DNA from: Saccoglossus kowalevskii
Taxonomy: Eukaryota; Hemichordata; Enteropneusta; Harrimaniidae
Direction of reading: 5' to 3'
Assembly: GCF_000003605.2 (NCBI RefSeq)
Contig: NW_003133362.1
Coordinates: 100,986 to 130,020, forward strand
Length of the DNA: 29,035 bases
The notes below the pieces were generated by a model. That model was not told where the DNA came from. It worked only from the letters and a program-made list of their open reading frames with translations, and did no database searches. Below, piece by piece: positions 12,301-24,300 of the stretch; position 1 is the first letter of the stretch; each line of letters opens with the position of its first letter. The position numbers and the translations under genes are program-made.

Positions 12301-15300
12301 ACCTGTTGGATAGAACTATCCTGAGGGATTGCAGATTTCAACTGTTGGACAGAACTATCCTGAGGGATTGTAGATTTCAACTGTTGGACAGAACTATCCT
12401 GAGGGATTGTAGATTTAAACTGTTGGATAGAACTATCCTGAGGAATTGCAGATTTCACCTGATGGACAGAATTATCTTGGGGGATTGCAGATTTCAACTG
12501 TTGGATAGAACTATCCTGAGGGATTGTAGATTTCAACTGTTGGACAGAACTATCCTGAGGGATTGTAGATTTCAACTGTTGGACAGAACTATCCTGAGGG
12601 ATTGTAGATTTAAACTGTTGGATAGAACTATCCTGAGGAATTGCAGATTTCACCTGATGGACAGAATTATCTTGGGGGATTGCAGATTTCAACTGTTGGA
12701 TAGAACTATCCTGGTGAATTGCAGATTTCAACTGTTGGACAGAACTATCCAGAGGGATTGCAGATTTAAACTGTTGGACAGAACTATCCTGAGGAATTGC
12801 AGATTTCAACTGTTGGACAGAACTATCCTGAGGAATTGCAGATTTCAACTGTTGGACAGAACTATCCAGAGTGGTTGCAGATTTAAACTGTTGGACAGAA
12901 CTATCCTGAGGGATTGCAGATTTAAACTGTTGGACAGAACTATCCTGAGGAATTGCAGATTTCAACTGTTGGACAGAACTATCCTGAGGAATTGCAGATT
13001 TCAACTGTTGGACAGAACTATCCTGAGGAATTGCAGATTTCAACTGCTGGACAGAACTATCCTGAGGGATTGCAGATTTCAACTGTTGGACAGAACTATC
13101 CTGAGGAATTGCAGATTTCAACTGTTGGACAGAACTATCCTGAGGGATTGCAGATTTCAACTGTTGGACAGAACTATCCTGAGGAATTGCAGATTTCAAC
13201 TGTTGGATAGAACTATCCTGGTGAATTGCAGATTTCAACTGTTGGACAGAACTATCCTGAGGGATTGCAGATTTAAACTGTTGGATAGAACTATCCTGGG
13301 GAATTGCAGATTTCAACTGTTGGATAGAACTATCCTGGTGAATTGCAGATTTAAACTGTTGGACAGAACTATCCTGAGGGATTGCAGATTTAAACTGTTG
13401 GACAGAACTATCCTGAGGAATTGCAGATTTCAACTGTTGGACAGAACTATCCTGAGGAATTGCAGATTTCAACTGTTGGACAGAACTATCCTGAGGAATT
13501 GCAGATTTCAACTGTTGGACAGAACTATCCTGAGGGATTGCAGATTTCACCTGGTGGACAGAACTATCCTGGGGAATTGCAGATTTCAACTGTTGGATAG
13601 AACTATCCTGAGGGATTGCAGATTTCAACTGTTGGATAGAACTATCCTGAGGGATTGCAGATTTCAACTGTTGGACAGAACTATCCTGAGGGATTGCAGA
13701 TTTCACCTGTTGGATAGAACTATCCTGAGGGATTGCAGATTTCAACTGTTGGACAGAACTATCCTGAGGGATTGTAGATTTCACCTGGTGGACAGAACTA
13801 TCCTGAGGGATTGCAGATTTCACCTGTTGGATAGAACTATCCTGAGGGATTGCAGATTTCAACTGTTGGACAGAACTATCCTGAGGGATTGTAGATTTCA
13901 CCTGGTGGACAGAACTATCCTGAGGGATTGTAGATTTCAACTGTTGGACAGAACTATCTTGGGGGATTGCAGATTTCAACTGTTGGATAGAACTATCCTG
14001 AGGGATTGCAGATTTAAACTTTTGGACAGAACTATCCTGAGGGATTGCAGATTTCAACTGTTGGACAGAACTATCCTGAGGGATTGAAGATTTCAACTGT
14101 TGGACAGAACTATCCTGGGGAATTGCAGATTTCAACTGTTGGACAGAACTATCCTGGGGAATTGCAGATTTCAACTGTTGGACAGAACTATCCTGGGGAA
14201 TTGCAGATTTCACCTGTTGGATAGAACTATCCTGGGGAATTGCAGATTTCAACTGTTGGATAGAACTATCCTGAGGGATTGCAGATTTCAACTGTTGGAC
14301 AGAACTATCCTGAGGGATTGTAGATTTCACCTGTTGGACAGAACTATCTTGGGGGATTGCAGATTTAAACTTTTGGACAGAACTATCCTGAGGGATTGCA
14401 GATTTCAATTGTTGGACAGAACTATCCTGAGGGTTTGTAGATTTCAACTGATGGATAGAACTATCCTGAGGAATTGCAGATTTCAACTGTTGGAGAGAAA
14501 CATCCTGAGGGAGTGTGGATTTCAACTGTTGAACAGAACAATCCTGAGGGATTGTAGATTTCAACTGATGGACAGAACTATCCTGAGGAATTGCAGATTT
14601 CAACTGTTGGATAGAACTATCCTGAGGGATTGTAGATTTCAACTGTTGGACAGAACTATCCTGAGGGATTGTAGATTTAAACTGTTGGATAGAACTATCC
14701 TGAGGAATTGCAGACTTCACCTGATGGACAGAATTATCTTGGGGGATTGCAGATTTCAACTGTTGGATAGAACTATCCTGAGGGATTGTAGATTTCACCT
14801 GGTGGACAGAACTATCCTGAGGAATTGCAGATTTCAACTGCTGGACAGAACTATCCTGAGGGATTGCAGATTTCACCTGCTGGACAGAACTATCCTGAGG
14901 GATTGCATATTTAAACTGTTGGACAGAACTATCCTGAGGGATTGCAGATTTCAACTGTTGGACAGAACTATCTTGGGGGATTGCAGATTTCAACTGTTGG
15001 ATAGAACTATCCTGAGGGATTGTAGATTTCACCTGGTGGACAGAACTATCCTGAGGAATTGCAGATTTCAACTGCTGGACAGAACTATCCTGAGGGATTG
15101 CAGATTTCAACTGTTGGACAGAACTATCCTGAGGGATTGCAGATTTCAACTGTTGGACAGAACTATCCTGAGGGATTGCAGATTTAAACTGTTGGACAGA
15201 ACTATCCTGAGGGATTGTAGATTTAAACTGTTGGACAGAAAAATCCTGAGGGATTGCAGATTTAAACTGTTGGACAGAAAAATCCTGAGGGATTGCAGAT

Positions 15301-18300
15301 TTCAACTGTTGGACAGAACTATCCTGAGGGATTGCAGATTTCAACTGTTGGACAGAACTATCCTGAGGAATTGCAGATTTCACCTGATGGACAGAACTAT
15401 CCTGGGGAATTGCAGATTTCACCTGTTGGACAGAACTATCCTGAGGGATTGTAGATTTCAACTGTTGGACAGAACTATCCTGAGGGATTGCAGATTTCAA
15501 CTGTTGGACAGAACTATCCTGAGGGATTGCAGATTTCAACTGTTGGACAGAACTATCCTGAGGGATTGCAGATTTCAACTGTTGGACAGAACTATCCTGG
15601 GGAATTGCAGATTTCACCTGCTGGACAGAACTATCCTGAGGGATTGTAGATTTCAACTGTTGGATAGAACTATCCTGAGGGATTGCAGATTTCAACTGTT
15701 GGATAGAACTATCCTGGGGAATTGTAGATTTCAACTGTTGGATAGAACTATCCTGAGGAATTGCAGATTTCAACTGTTGGATAGAACTATCCTGAGGAAT
15801 TGCAGATTTCAACTGTTGGATAGAACTATCCTGAGGGATTGCAGATTTCAACTGTTGGACAGAACTATCCTGAGAAATTGCAGATTTCAACTGTTGGACA
15901 GAACTATCCTGAGTGATTGCAGATTTCACCTTATGGACAGAACTATCCTGGGGAATTGTAGATTTAAACTGTTGGATAGAACTATCCTGAGGAATTGCAT
16001 ATTTCAACTTCAGGACAGAACTATCCTGAGGGATAGCAGATTTCAACTGTTGTACAGAACTATCCTGAGGGATTGCAGATTTCAACTTTTGGACAGAACT
16101 ATCCAGAGTGGTTGCAGATTTCAACTTCAGGACAGAACTATCCCGAGGAATTGCAGATTTCAACTGATAGACAGAACTATCCTGGGGAATTGCAGATTTA
16201 AACTGTTGGATAGAACTATCCTGAGGAATTGCATATTTCAACTTCAGGACAGAACTATCCTGAGGGATAGCAGATTTCAACTGTTGGACAGAACTATCCT
16301 GAGGGATTGCAGATTTCAACTTTTGGACAGAACTATCCAGAGTGGTTGCAGATTTCAACTTCAGGACAGAACTATCCCGAGGAATTGCAGATTTCAACTG
16401 ATAGACAGAACTATCCTGGGGAATTGTAGATTTAAACTGTTGGATAGAACTATCCTGAGGAATTGCATATTTCAACTTCAGGACAGAACTATCCTGAGGG
16501 ATAGCAGATTTCAACTGTTGGACAGAACTATCCTGAGGGATTGCAGATTTCAACTTTTGGACAGAACTATCCAGAGTGGTTGCAGATTTCAACTTCAGGA
16601 CAGAACTATCCCGAGGAATTGCAGATTTCAACTGATAGACAGAACTATCCTGAGGGATTGCAGATTTCAACTTCAGGACAGAACTATCTAGAGGGGTTGA
16701 GCATTTCAACTGTTGGACAGAACTATCCTGGGGAATTGCAGGTTTCAACTGTTGGATAGAACTATCCTGAGGGATTGTAGATTTCAACTGTTGGATAGAA
16801 CTATCCTGAGGGATTGCAGATTTCAACTGTTGGATAGAACTATCCTGAGGGATTGTAGATTTCAACTGTTGGATAGAACTATCCTGGGGAAATTGCAGGT
16901 TTCAACTGTTGGAAAGAATTATCCTGGGGAATTGCAGATTTCACCTGATGGACAGAACTATCCTGGGGAATTGCAGGTTTCAACTCCAGGACAGAACTAT
17001 CTTGAGGTAGTTCAGATGTCAACTCCTGAACAGAATTATTCTCAGGCAGTACAAATTTCAACTTCCAGATAGAACTATCCTGAGGAAGTACAGATTTCAA
17101 CTTCTGGACACAATTATCCTCAAGTAGTTCAGATGTCAACTCCTGGGCAGAACTATTCTAATGCCACCACTGATTTTTGTCCTTGGTATTCTTGATCACA
17201 AATTTTAGAGAAATTTCCTGTATTCTAAATCAGTATATTGACAGAATCAAGCATCAATTTATGTACGATTGCAACAGTAACAAGCTGCCTGTCGGCTGAG
17301 ATAGCTCCGCTGTTAGCAATGCACATTTCAATTAAAGAACTGAAGATATCATTAGAAAATGAACAATATGTATAGTATCAAGCAACCAGACTTCAAACCA
17401 ACAAGAATTCAAAAATATCACTTTTCACCAAAAATGACAAAAATATTCACCAAAATTAGAGAATTGAAGATATCATCATGAAATTAACAAATCTAAGAGA
17501 GGTCTACCCAAGGTACATATACACCAGGTATCAAAGCATTCAGGCTTGTAGTTTTCAAGAAGAAGGCAAAAAAGTAAAACATTGACACAGACGATGATGA
17601 CGACAAACAATCACTCATATGATAAGCTCCACTCGACAAAGTCAACAGCAGAGCTAAAAAGTTTCTCATTGCCAGAGGCAAGTGGAAACAGTGTATATCA
17701 AGAATACACACACTAATCTGCATCAACTTAATATGATAGGATAACCAGGAATATGTTCTCCATTATTAACTCCTCAAACTACTGCAATCCTCGTCAAAAT
17801 AATCGCATGTCTGCCTCAGTGACTCAAATCTTGTACCTGATACAAAAAGAGGCATGATAAAACAAAGAGTTTATATTAAATGTACCTTGTATTAAAACAA
17901 TTCCATATCCAAGTTTCTGGAAAGAAATATCTTCTCCTCCGATGCAATGTAGGTATATTTGACTCAGAACGTGTGGTCTGAAAGCTAGATTGGACGCCCC
18001 CTTCTGCTTTAAAAAAAAGAATTTTTTTTAAACAGAAACATGTTTTTAGAGAAGAGTAATAGTCTGTGCAAAAAAATATAATGTATATGGAAATCATTCT
18101 TGCCAAAATATTGGAAATCAATGAAAGCTTAGCTAGAACTCCTGCGAGCTGTGTGTATTGGACACAGATTTCATCCTTCAACTAAATACACCGATGGACT
18201 GCCCTAGAGCATATCAAGTATCATAGAATGAATAAGTGCATTTTGCGATATCTGAAGAATAACGTAAAATTGGCTGATTGATATGGTCATCAATGTGCAC

Positions 18301-21300
18301 ATATGTCAACACTAAATTAACTATTAACATTTATGTACATGTATCTATCTAAGAGGTATCTATTTTTTTGGTTTTTCTGTACTTTCTCCACAATGGCGAC
18401 CTTATTCAAAGCAAATCTCAAGGTGCTACCAGTACCTCAATTAAAACAATAGACTGGCAAACTCAGGACTTTTTTTTTGTTTTATAGTAAAATATAATTA
18501 ATTGTCAATTTAGCCTTTTTAGCATGATTACGAAAACTAGCATGATCGCGAAAGAGTTCCGACTTTGCCAGTCTATTAAAACAATTGTGATAATAGCAAA
18601 TATTAATGAAACAGTTTAATGATCTTTGTGTTTTTTATAGTGACATTATACACAACTGATTCATGCCAACTGTGTTTTGAACAAAATGCTTTTATCTTGT
18701 AAGTCTCCATACTTCTTACCTGCTTCCTACATGTCAACCAATATACAATTACTATTCAAGTGTATGTGTAATTTTATGAATCTGAAACTACATAAAACAT
18801 GCTTATATACAACAAAAACATGGTTTGCTTTAACTTTAACTGTACCTTGAGTGTATATATGACTGTTGTCTTGTCTATGATTCAATGCTACAACGTCTGA
18901 TAATACTGTCAATCCACATTCCTGACAATAAAATATTTAGTAGAACATCAATTTGATGATTTATCAGTACTGAATCTGTTATCATAATTAATTTTATGAA
19001 CTTGCACAGGGTTCAAATTTAAGTCTGTCCACTTGTTCCAAAGAGGAGATTTTACCTATAAAGACAGGTAAATATAGGAATTGGCTGTCCCTGTGATAAG
19101 GAAAATGAAAATAAGTTTTAATTATCAGGCCAAATGATATGATTAACACATTGTTTCCCATTGAGAAGTTGAGAAGTACAGTGTTTCTTGCTACTGACTA
19201 TAAATTTGATGTTGCTATTCGTGATGTGCATGAAAGGTAAAACAAAAATATCAGATCATGAACTATACTAAGTTTAGAGACCCTACTAAGTTTAGAGACC
19301 ATACTAAGTTTAGAGACCATACTAAGTTTAGAGACCATACTAAGTTTAGAGACCATACTAAGTTTAGAGACTATACTAAGTTTAGAGACCATACTAAGTT
19401 TAGAGACCATACTAAGTTTAGAGACTATACTAAGTTTAGAGAGTGGTAATTTACACTGCTTTATACTGGACAAACTAAATTAATTTGAGATTTGTTGTAC
19501 AATCCAAACAATTGCAGAATTATATTTTGAATGCCTTAATTTTTTTCCACAAACATTTATTTATTTATATGTAATTTGCTATTTTTATTCAAATGATATA
19601 TAATTTCCCGGTGGCTACAGATTTTTGATAGAAATATTCAACAAAATACATGTACATTGAAAATACATTGAAAAATTTATGTTATTTTCTGAACGGTGAA
19701 AAAAGTTGAATATCACAGGTAAAAGGTTAAATTCAGCTAGCCATCTTGTTCATTACTCACTCACATGCATGACAGCTGAGCATTATGGGTAATACCTGTA
19801 GAATATTTAGTTTTACTGCACTTTTACCTGCTGAAGCACAGAAATCCCCAAGGGCAATGCAAAACAAGGAGGAAAGCAGAAGTAGTCACTCTAGTTTATG
19901 GCATCACACCAATTACTACCATTACTTGCCTATGTTAGACAAAATGGGTTCAAATCCGAATCTAAAAAGTCAAGCTGGAGGTTTGTTTGTTTGTTTTTTC
20001 CCATTCATTTAGGCTTTTGGAGCTTTCAGCTGGAGATGTGTTAACAGAGTGGTAGTTCACAGCATCTTTAGAAAATAAGCACATGCACATATGTGAACTT
20101 GACACTTGTTGTTAACTCACGTGAAAAGCGTATTTAGCATCTCTAGATGGCGCTGTTCCTCCCCACAAAACAGTGTCTTCAAACTGTTCTTCTGTTACAT
20201 CATACTCCTCTAACTCTTCAAATACCTACAAAAATAATCATTTCGGTATTGGGTCTTTTTTATGGAATAATATTTCCCAAGTTTCACATTCCTACTTCCA
20301 AACTTACAAATATTTAAACCTAAGTAATATCAAAAATATAATGTAGAAGAATTCTAGCTGGCAAGGTTTATAACATGTGTTAACACTGTATTAAATTATT
20401 TGTAGTGACTCATGTCTGAGACACACCAAAAACATTATTCTCTGCAACACTAATTTGAGCACATACTACTTATTATTATACATCTGTAATCGTAACGCCA
20501 TAAGTTACAGCATGCCGCAATTTTTCGGTATTTTACGGGGTATTTTCATCCTACCATATTAGGAAATGTGAATTCCAAATATGGAACCATTACACATGTA
20601 AGTCCACTAATAATAAATAAGAATCATTCCTTCAGTGAAAATAGTGAAAATTAATAAAAAGCTAAAATAAAGTATTTCACAGTATATTATAACAGATTAT
20701 AATACAAAACAGTAAGCATACATTACCTTTTGCTTTGATAATTGATATCCAGGTCTCATTAGATGAACACTCTTGTCAACAGCAGCAATACAAACACAGG
20801 ATCCTGGCTTTGTATTGAAATTCATTTCAATACGCTCCCCAGGATACGTCTTATCTTTTGAAAGACTCATAGAAATCTAAAATTTAAAAAAAACAATGCA
20901 GATAATTTAACTGGTTTCCATTTGTAAATGCATGCTTTTATATGTTATAAACACACCAATATTTACTGTTGCTAGTCAGACATTGTTTTCGATTAAATTT
21001 CGCACAAGGTTTTAATTACTGAATAAAATAAAATGACGCCCAGCTTTTTCTCACAATATATTTAATTTTAAAAACATGTATTCCGTACTAAAAGTACATT
21101 TTCTGACTGAATATTTACTAGTAGCTGGCAACAGTAACATGTTGCTTATCAAAGTTTTGAGAGAAACTTCTGTTGCACTATTAACTATGCTGTTAAAATG
21201 ATACTTGCAAAAAGGTTTGAAAAGTGAAAAGGTTAATACTCTTTTCAAATGATAAATAAATAGCACCTTTCCTTTCTCAAAGTCACAGAAATTTATGCAT

Positions 21301-24300
21301 AATAATGTATCAAATGGCAATTTTCTGAATATTTACTAGTCACAACAAGATGTAGCTTGTCATAGTTTGTAGATGAGCTGTAACTTCATTACTGGCTATG
21401 TCACCAGGTGCTAGAAAGTTGAAAAGTCTATGTCACCAGGTGCCAGAGAGTTGAAAAGTCTGCCACCAGGTGCTAGAAAGTTAAAAAGTCTGTGTCACCA
21501 TGTGCCAGAGAGCTGAAAAGTCTATGTCACCAGGTGCCTGAGTTGAAAAGTCTATGTCACCAGGTGCCAGAGAATTGATGATTCAATGTCACCAGGTGCC
21601 AGAAAGTTGAAAAGTCTATGTCACCATGTTTCAGAGAGTTGAAAAGTCTATGTCACCAGGTGCCTGAGTTGAAAAGTCTATGTCACCATGTTTCAGAGAG
21701 TTGAAAAGTCTATGTCACCATGTGTCAGAGAGTTGAAAAGTCTATGTCACCAGGTGCCAGAGAGTTGAAAAGACTATGTCACCAGGTGCCAGAGAGTTGA
21801 GAAGACTATGTCACCATGTGTCAGAGAGTTGAAAAGTCTATGTCACCAGGTGCCACAGAGTTGAGGAGTCAATGTCACAAGGTGCCACAGAGTTGAAAAG
21901 TCTATGTCAACAGGTGCATGGGAGTTGAAAATCTGTGTCACCAGGTGCCAAAGAGTTGAAAAGTGTATGTCACCAGGTGCCAGAGAGTTGAAAAGTGTAT
22001 GTCACCAGGTGCCAGAGAGTTGAAAAGACTATGTCACCAGGTGCCAGAGAGTTGAAAAGATTATGTCACCAGGTGCCAGAGTTGAAAAGTCTGTCACAGG
22101 GGTGCCAGAGAGTTGAAAAGTCTATGTCACCAGGTGCCAGAGTTGAAAAGTCTATGTCACCAGGTGCCAGAGTTGAAAAGTCTGTCACAGGGGTGCCAGA
22201 GAGTTGAAAGTCTATGTCACCAGGTGCCAAAGAGTTGAAAAGACTATGTCACCAAGTGCCAGAGAGTTGGAAAGTCTATGTCACCAGGTGCCACAGAGTT
22301 GAGAAGTCAATGTCACCAGATGCAAGAGAGTTGAAAAGACTATGTCACCAGGTGCCAGAGAGTTGAAAAGTCTAAGTCACCAGGTGCCAGAGAGTTGAAA
22401 AGACTATGTCACCAGGTGCCAGAGAGTTGAGAAGTCAATGTCACCAGGTGCCAGAGAGTTGAGAAGTCAATGTCACCAGGTGCAAGAGTTGAAAAGTTTA
22501 TGTCACCAGGTGCCAGAGAGTTGAAAAGACTTTGTCACCAGGTGCCAGAGAGTTGGAAAGTCAATGTCACCAGGTGCCAGAGAGTTGAGAAGTCATTGTC
22601 ACCAGGTGCCAGAGAGTTGAAAGGACTATGTCACCAGGTGCCAGAGAGTTGAAAAGTCTAAGTCACCAGGTGCCAGAGAGTTGAAAAGACTATGTCACCA
22701 GGTGCCAGAGAGTTGGAAAGTCAATGTCACCAGGTGCCAGAGAGTTGAGAAGTCAATGTCATCAGGTGCCAGAGAGTTGAAAAGACTATGTCACCAGGTG
22801 CAAGAGTTGAAAAGTCTATGTCACCAGGTGCCAGAGAGTTGAAAAGTCTATGTCACCAGGTGCCACAGAGTTGAGAAGTCAATGTCACCAGGTGCAAGAG
22901 TGAAGATATTAGAAAAGGAACAATCTGAGAGAGGTCTACAAGAAGTATCTATATGTACAATATCAAAGCAATCAAGCTAGCGGTTTTTAACAAGAAGTTG
23001 AAAATATCACTTTTACCAAAAATGTCAAAAATATTCATTAAAATTAAAGAATTGAAGATATCATCATGAAATGAACAAATCTGAAAAAGGTCTACCTGAT
23101 CGAGGAACCTATATGTATAGTATCAAAGCAATCAGACAAGCGGTTTTCACAAGAAGTTGAAAATATCACTTTTTACCAAAAATCACAAAAATATTCATCA
23201 AAATTTTAAAAATTGGAGATATCATCACGAAATGAACAAATCCAAGAGAGGTCTTCCCAAGGTACATATACACAAAGTATCAAAGCAATAAGAATGGTAG
23301 TTTCCAAGAAGAAGTCAAAAAAGTAAAAAGTTGACATGGACTAACAACAATTGACTATCACTCATATGATAAGCTCTGCTCGATAAAGTCGACAGCGGAG
23401 CTAAAAATCCACTGACATTAGGAAAATGATGATATAGACCCAACTGCATTAATTCCTATTTTTACAGACATCAAAAATTTAACTTCATATTTGATATGAA
23501 TGACTTACCGTATTTTCAAAACTTGGTTTAACAGGTATTGTAATACTATCAGCCACACCTTCATTATTCTCTCTCACATAGTATACAAGTAACCTTGCCA
23601 TTGGTGCCATGTCATAGGTGATATTCAACATAAGATTGGTCTCACATGTACTTGGTTGTGCCTCAGTAGTCTGATGACTTATACCTTGTAACAATAAAAG
23701 TCAAATCAAATCAAAACAACAGTCATGCAATATTTGAGGAAATAAAACCTAAAATCGAAGAAAGCTTAGAAAAACTGTGTACTGAAGGTATTGGAGGCAA
23801 GAAGTACAAATATGGAATACTGTATTTACTATTCGAAGCACATTTTCAAAACACATAAAGCAAAAATTGTGTTCATTGAAATACGTATAAATTTATTTTA
23901 TGTACAAAATATGTACATATTTATAATAATAAATAATATGCATGGTTTCAACCAAATGAAGTGAATATGCTTAAAATTGCCTAATTAATACGAAAATTAG
24001 GTGATTAATATGCATGGATTTAACCAAAAAGTAATCAGGCCAGTGCATTATCCCACAGCTTTTATGTATCAAGTTTCATTGAAATTTGTTCAATGGTACA
24101 TGAGAAGCAAGTGAAAATGCTTAAAATCGACTAATTAATATGTACATTAGGTAATTAATATGCATGGATATCAGTGGAAGAGACACATACTAACCGCAAA
24201 GACTCCCATTGTGTGCTTTGCACACAGGAGTCAAAGTAATTTTTCACTAGATTTTATTTTGCCAATTTTACTGATGAGGATAATGCATGTATATGCTCTT

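Larger units (their letters stand above)
10790..17150. repeat. 39-bp minisatellite (about 160 units) in the intron after the bait exon
   Basis: The plus-strand unit combines TTGCAGATTTCAACTGTTGG and ACAGAACTATCCTGAGGGA, 39 bp. Variation is concentrated at a few sites: GCAG/GTAG, ACAG/ATAG, CAAC/CACC/AAAC, GAGGGA/GGGGAA. Units become divergent at the high-coordinate edge (about 16980-17150), as expected of an array homogenised from the inside. Because 39 is 13 codons and the unit lacks stops in several frames, long frames stay open on both strands; the longest is minus 16865-11691, 1724 codons of a K-S-A-I-P-Q-D-S-S-V-Q-Q-L type repeat. The array ends about 145 bp upstream of the acceptor of exon k. 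Confidence 0.98.

Noticed and set aside
11916-16691. Plus-strand frames of 723 and 863 codons in the 39-bp array
   Set aside because: Period is a multiple of three and several frames are open on both strands at once; no promoter, start context or unique sequence supports a gene.
18369-18400. Isolated ATGGCG motif near 18393 as a promoter
   Set aside because: No accompanying GC box, CRE or donor; a single short motif is not enough.
19258-19473. Short repetitive peptides on both strands of the 18-bp array
   Set aside because: These are minisatellite reading frames within an intron.
21395-22908. CRISPR-like regular repeats
   Set aside because: Units are contiguous with no unique spacers, and the context is a eukaryotic intron.
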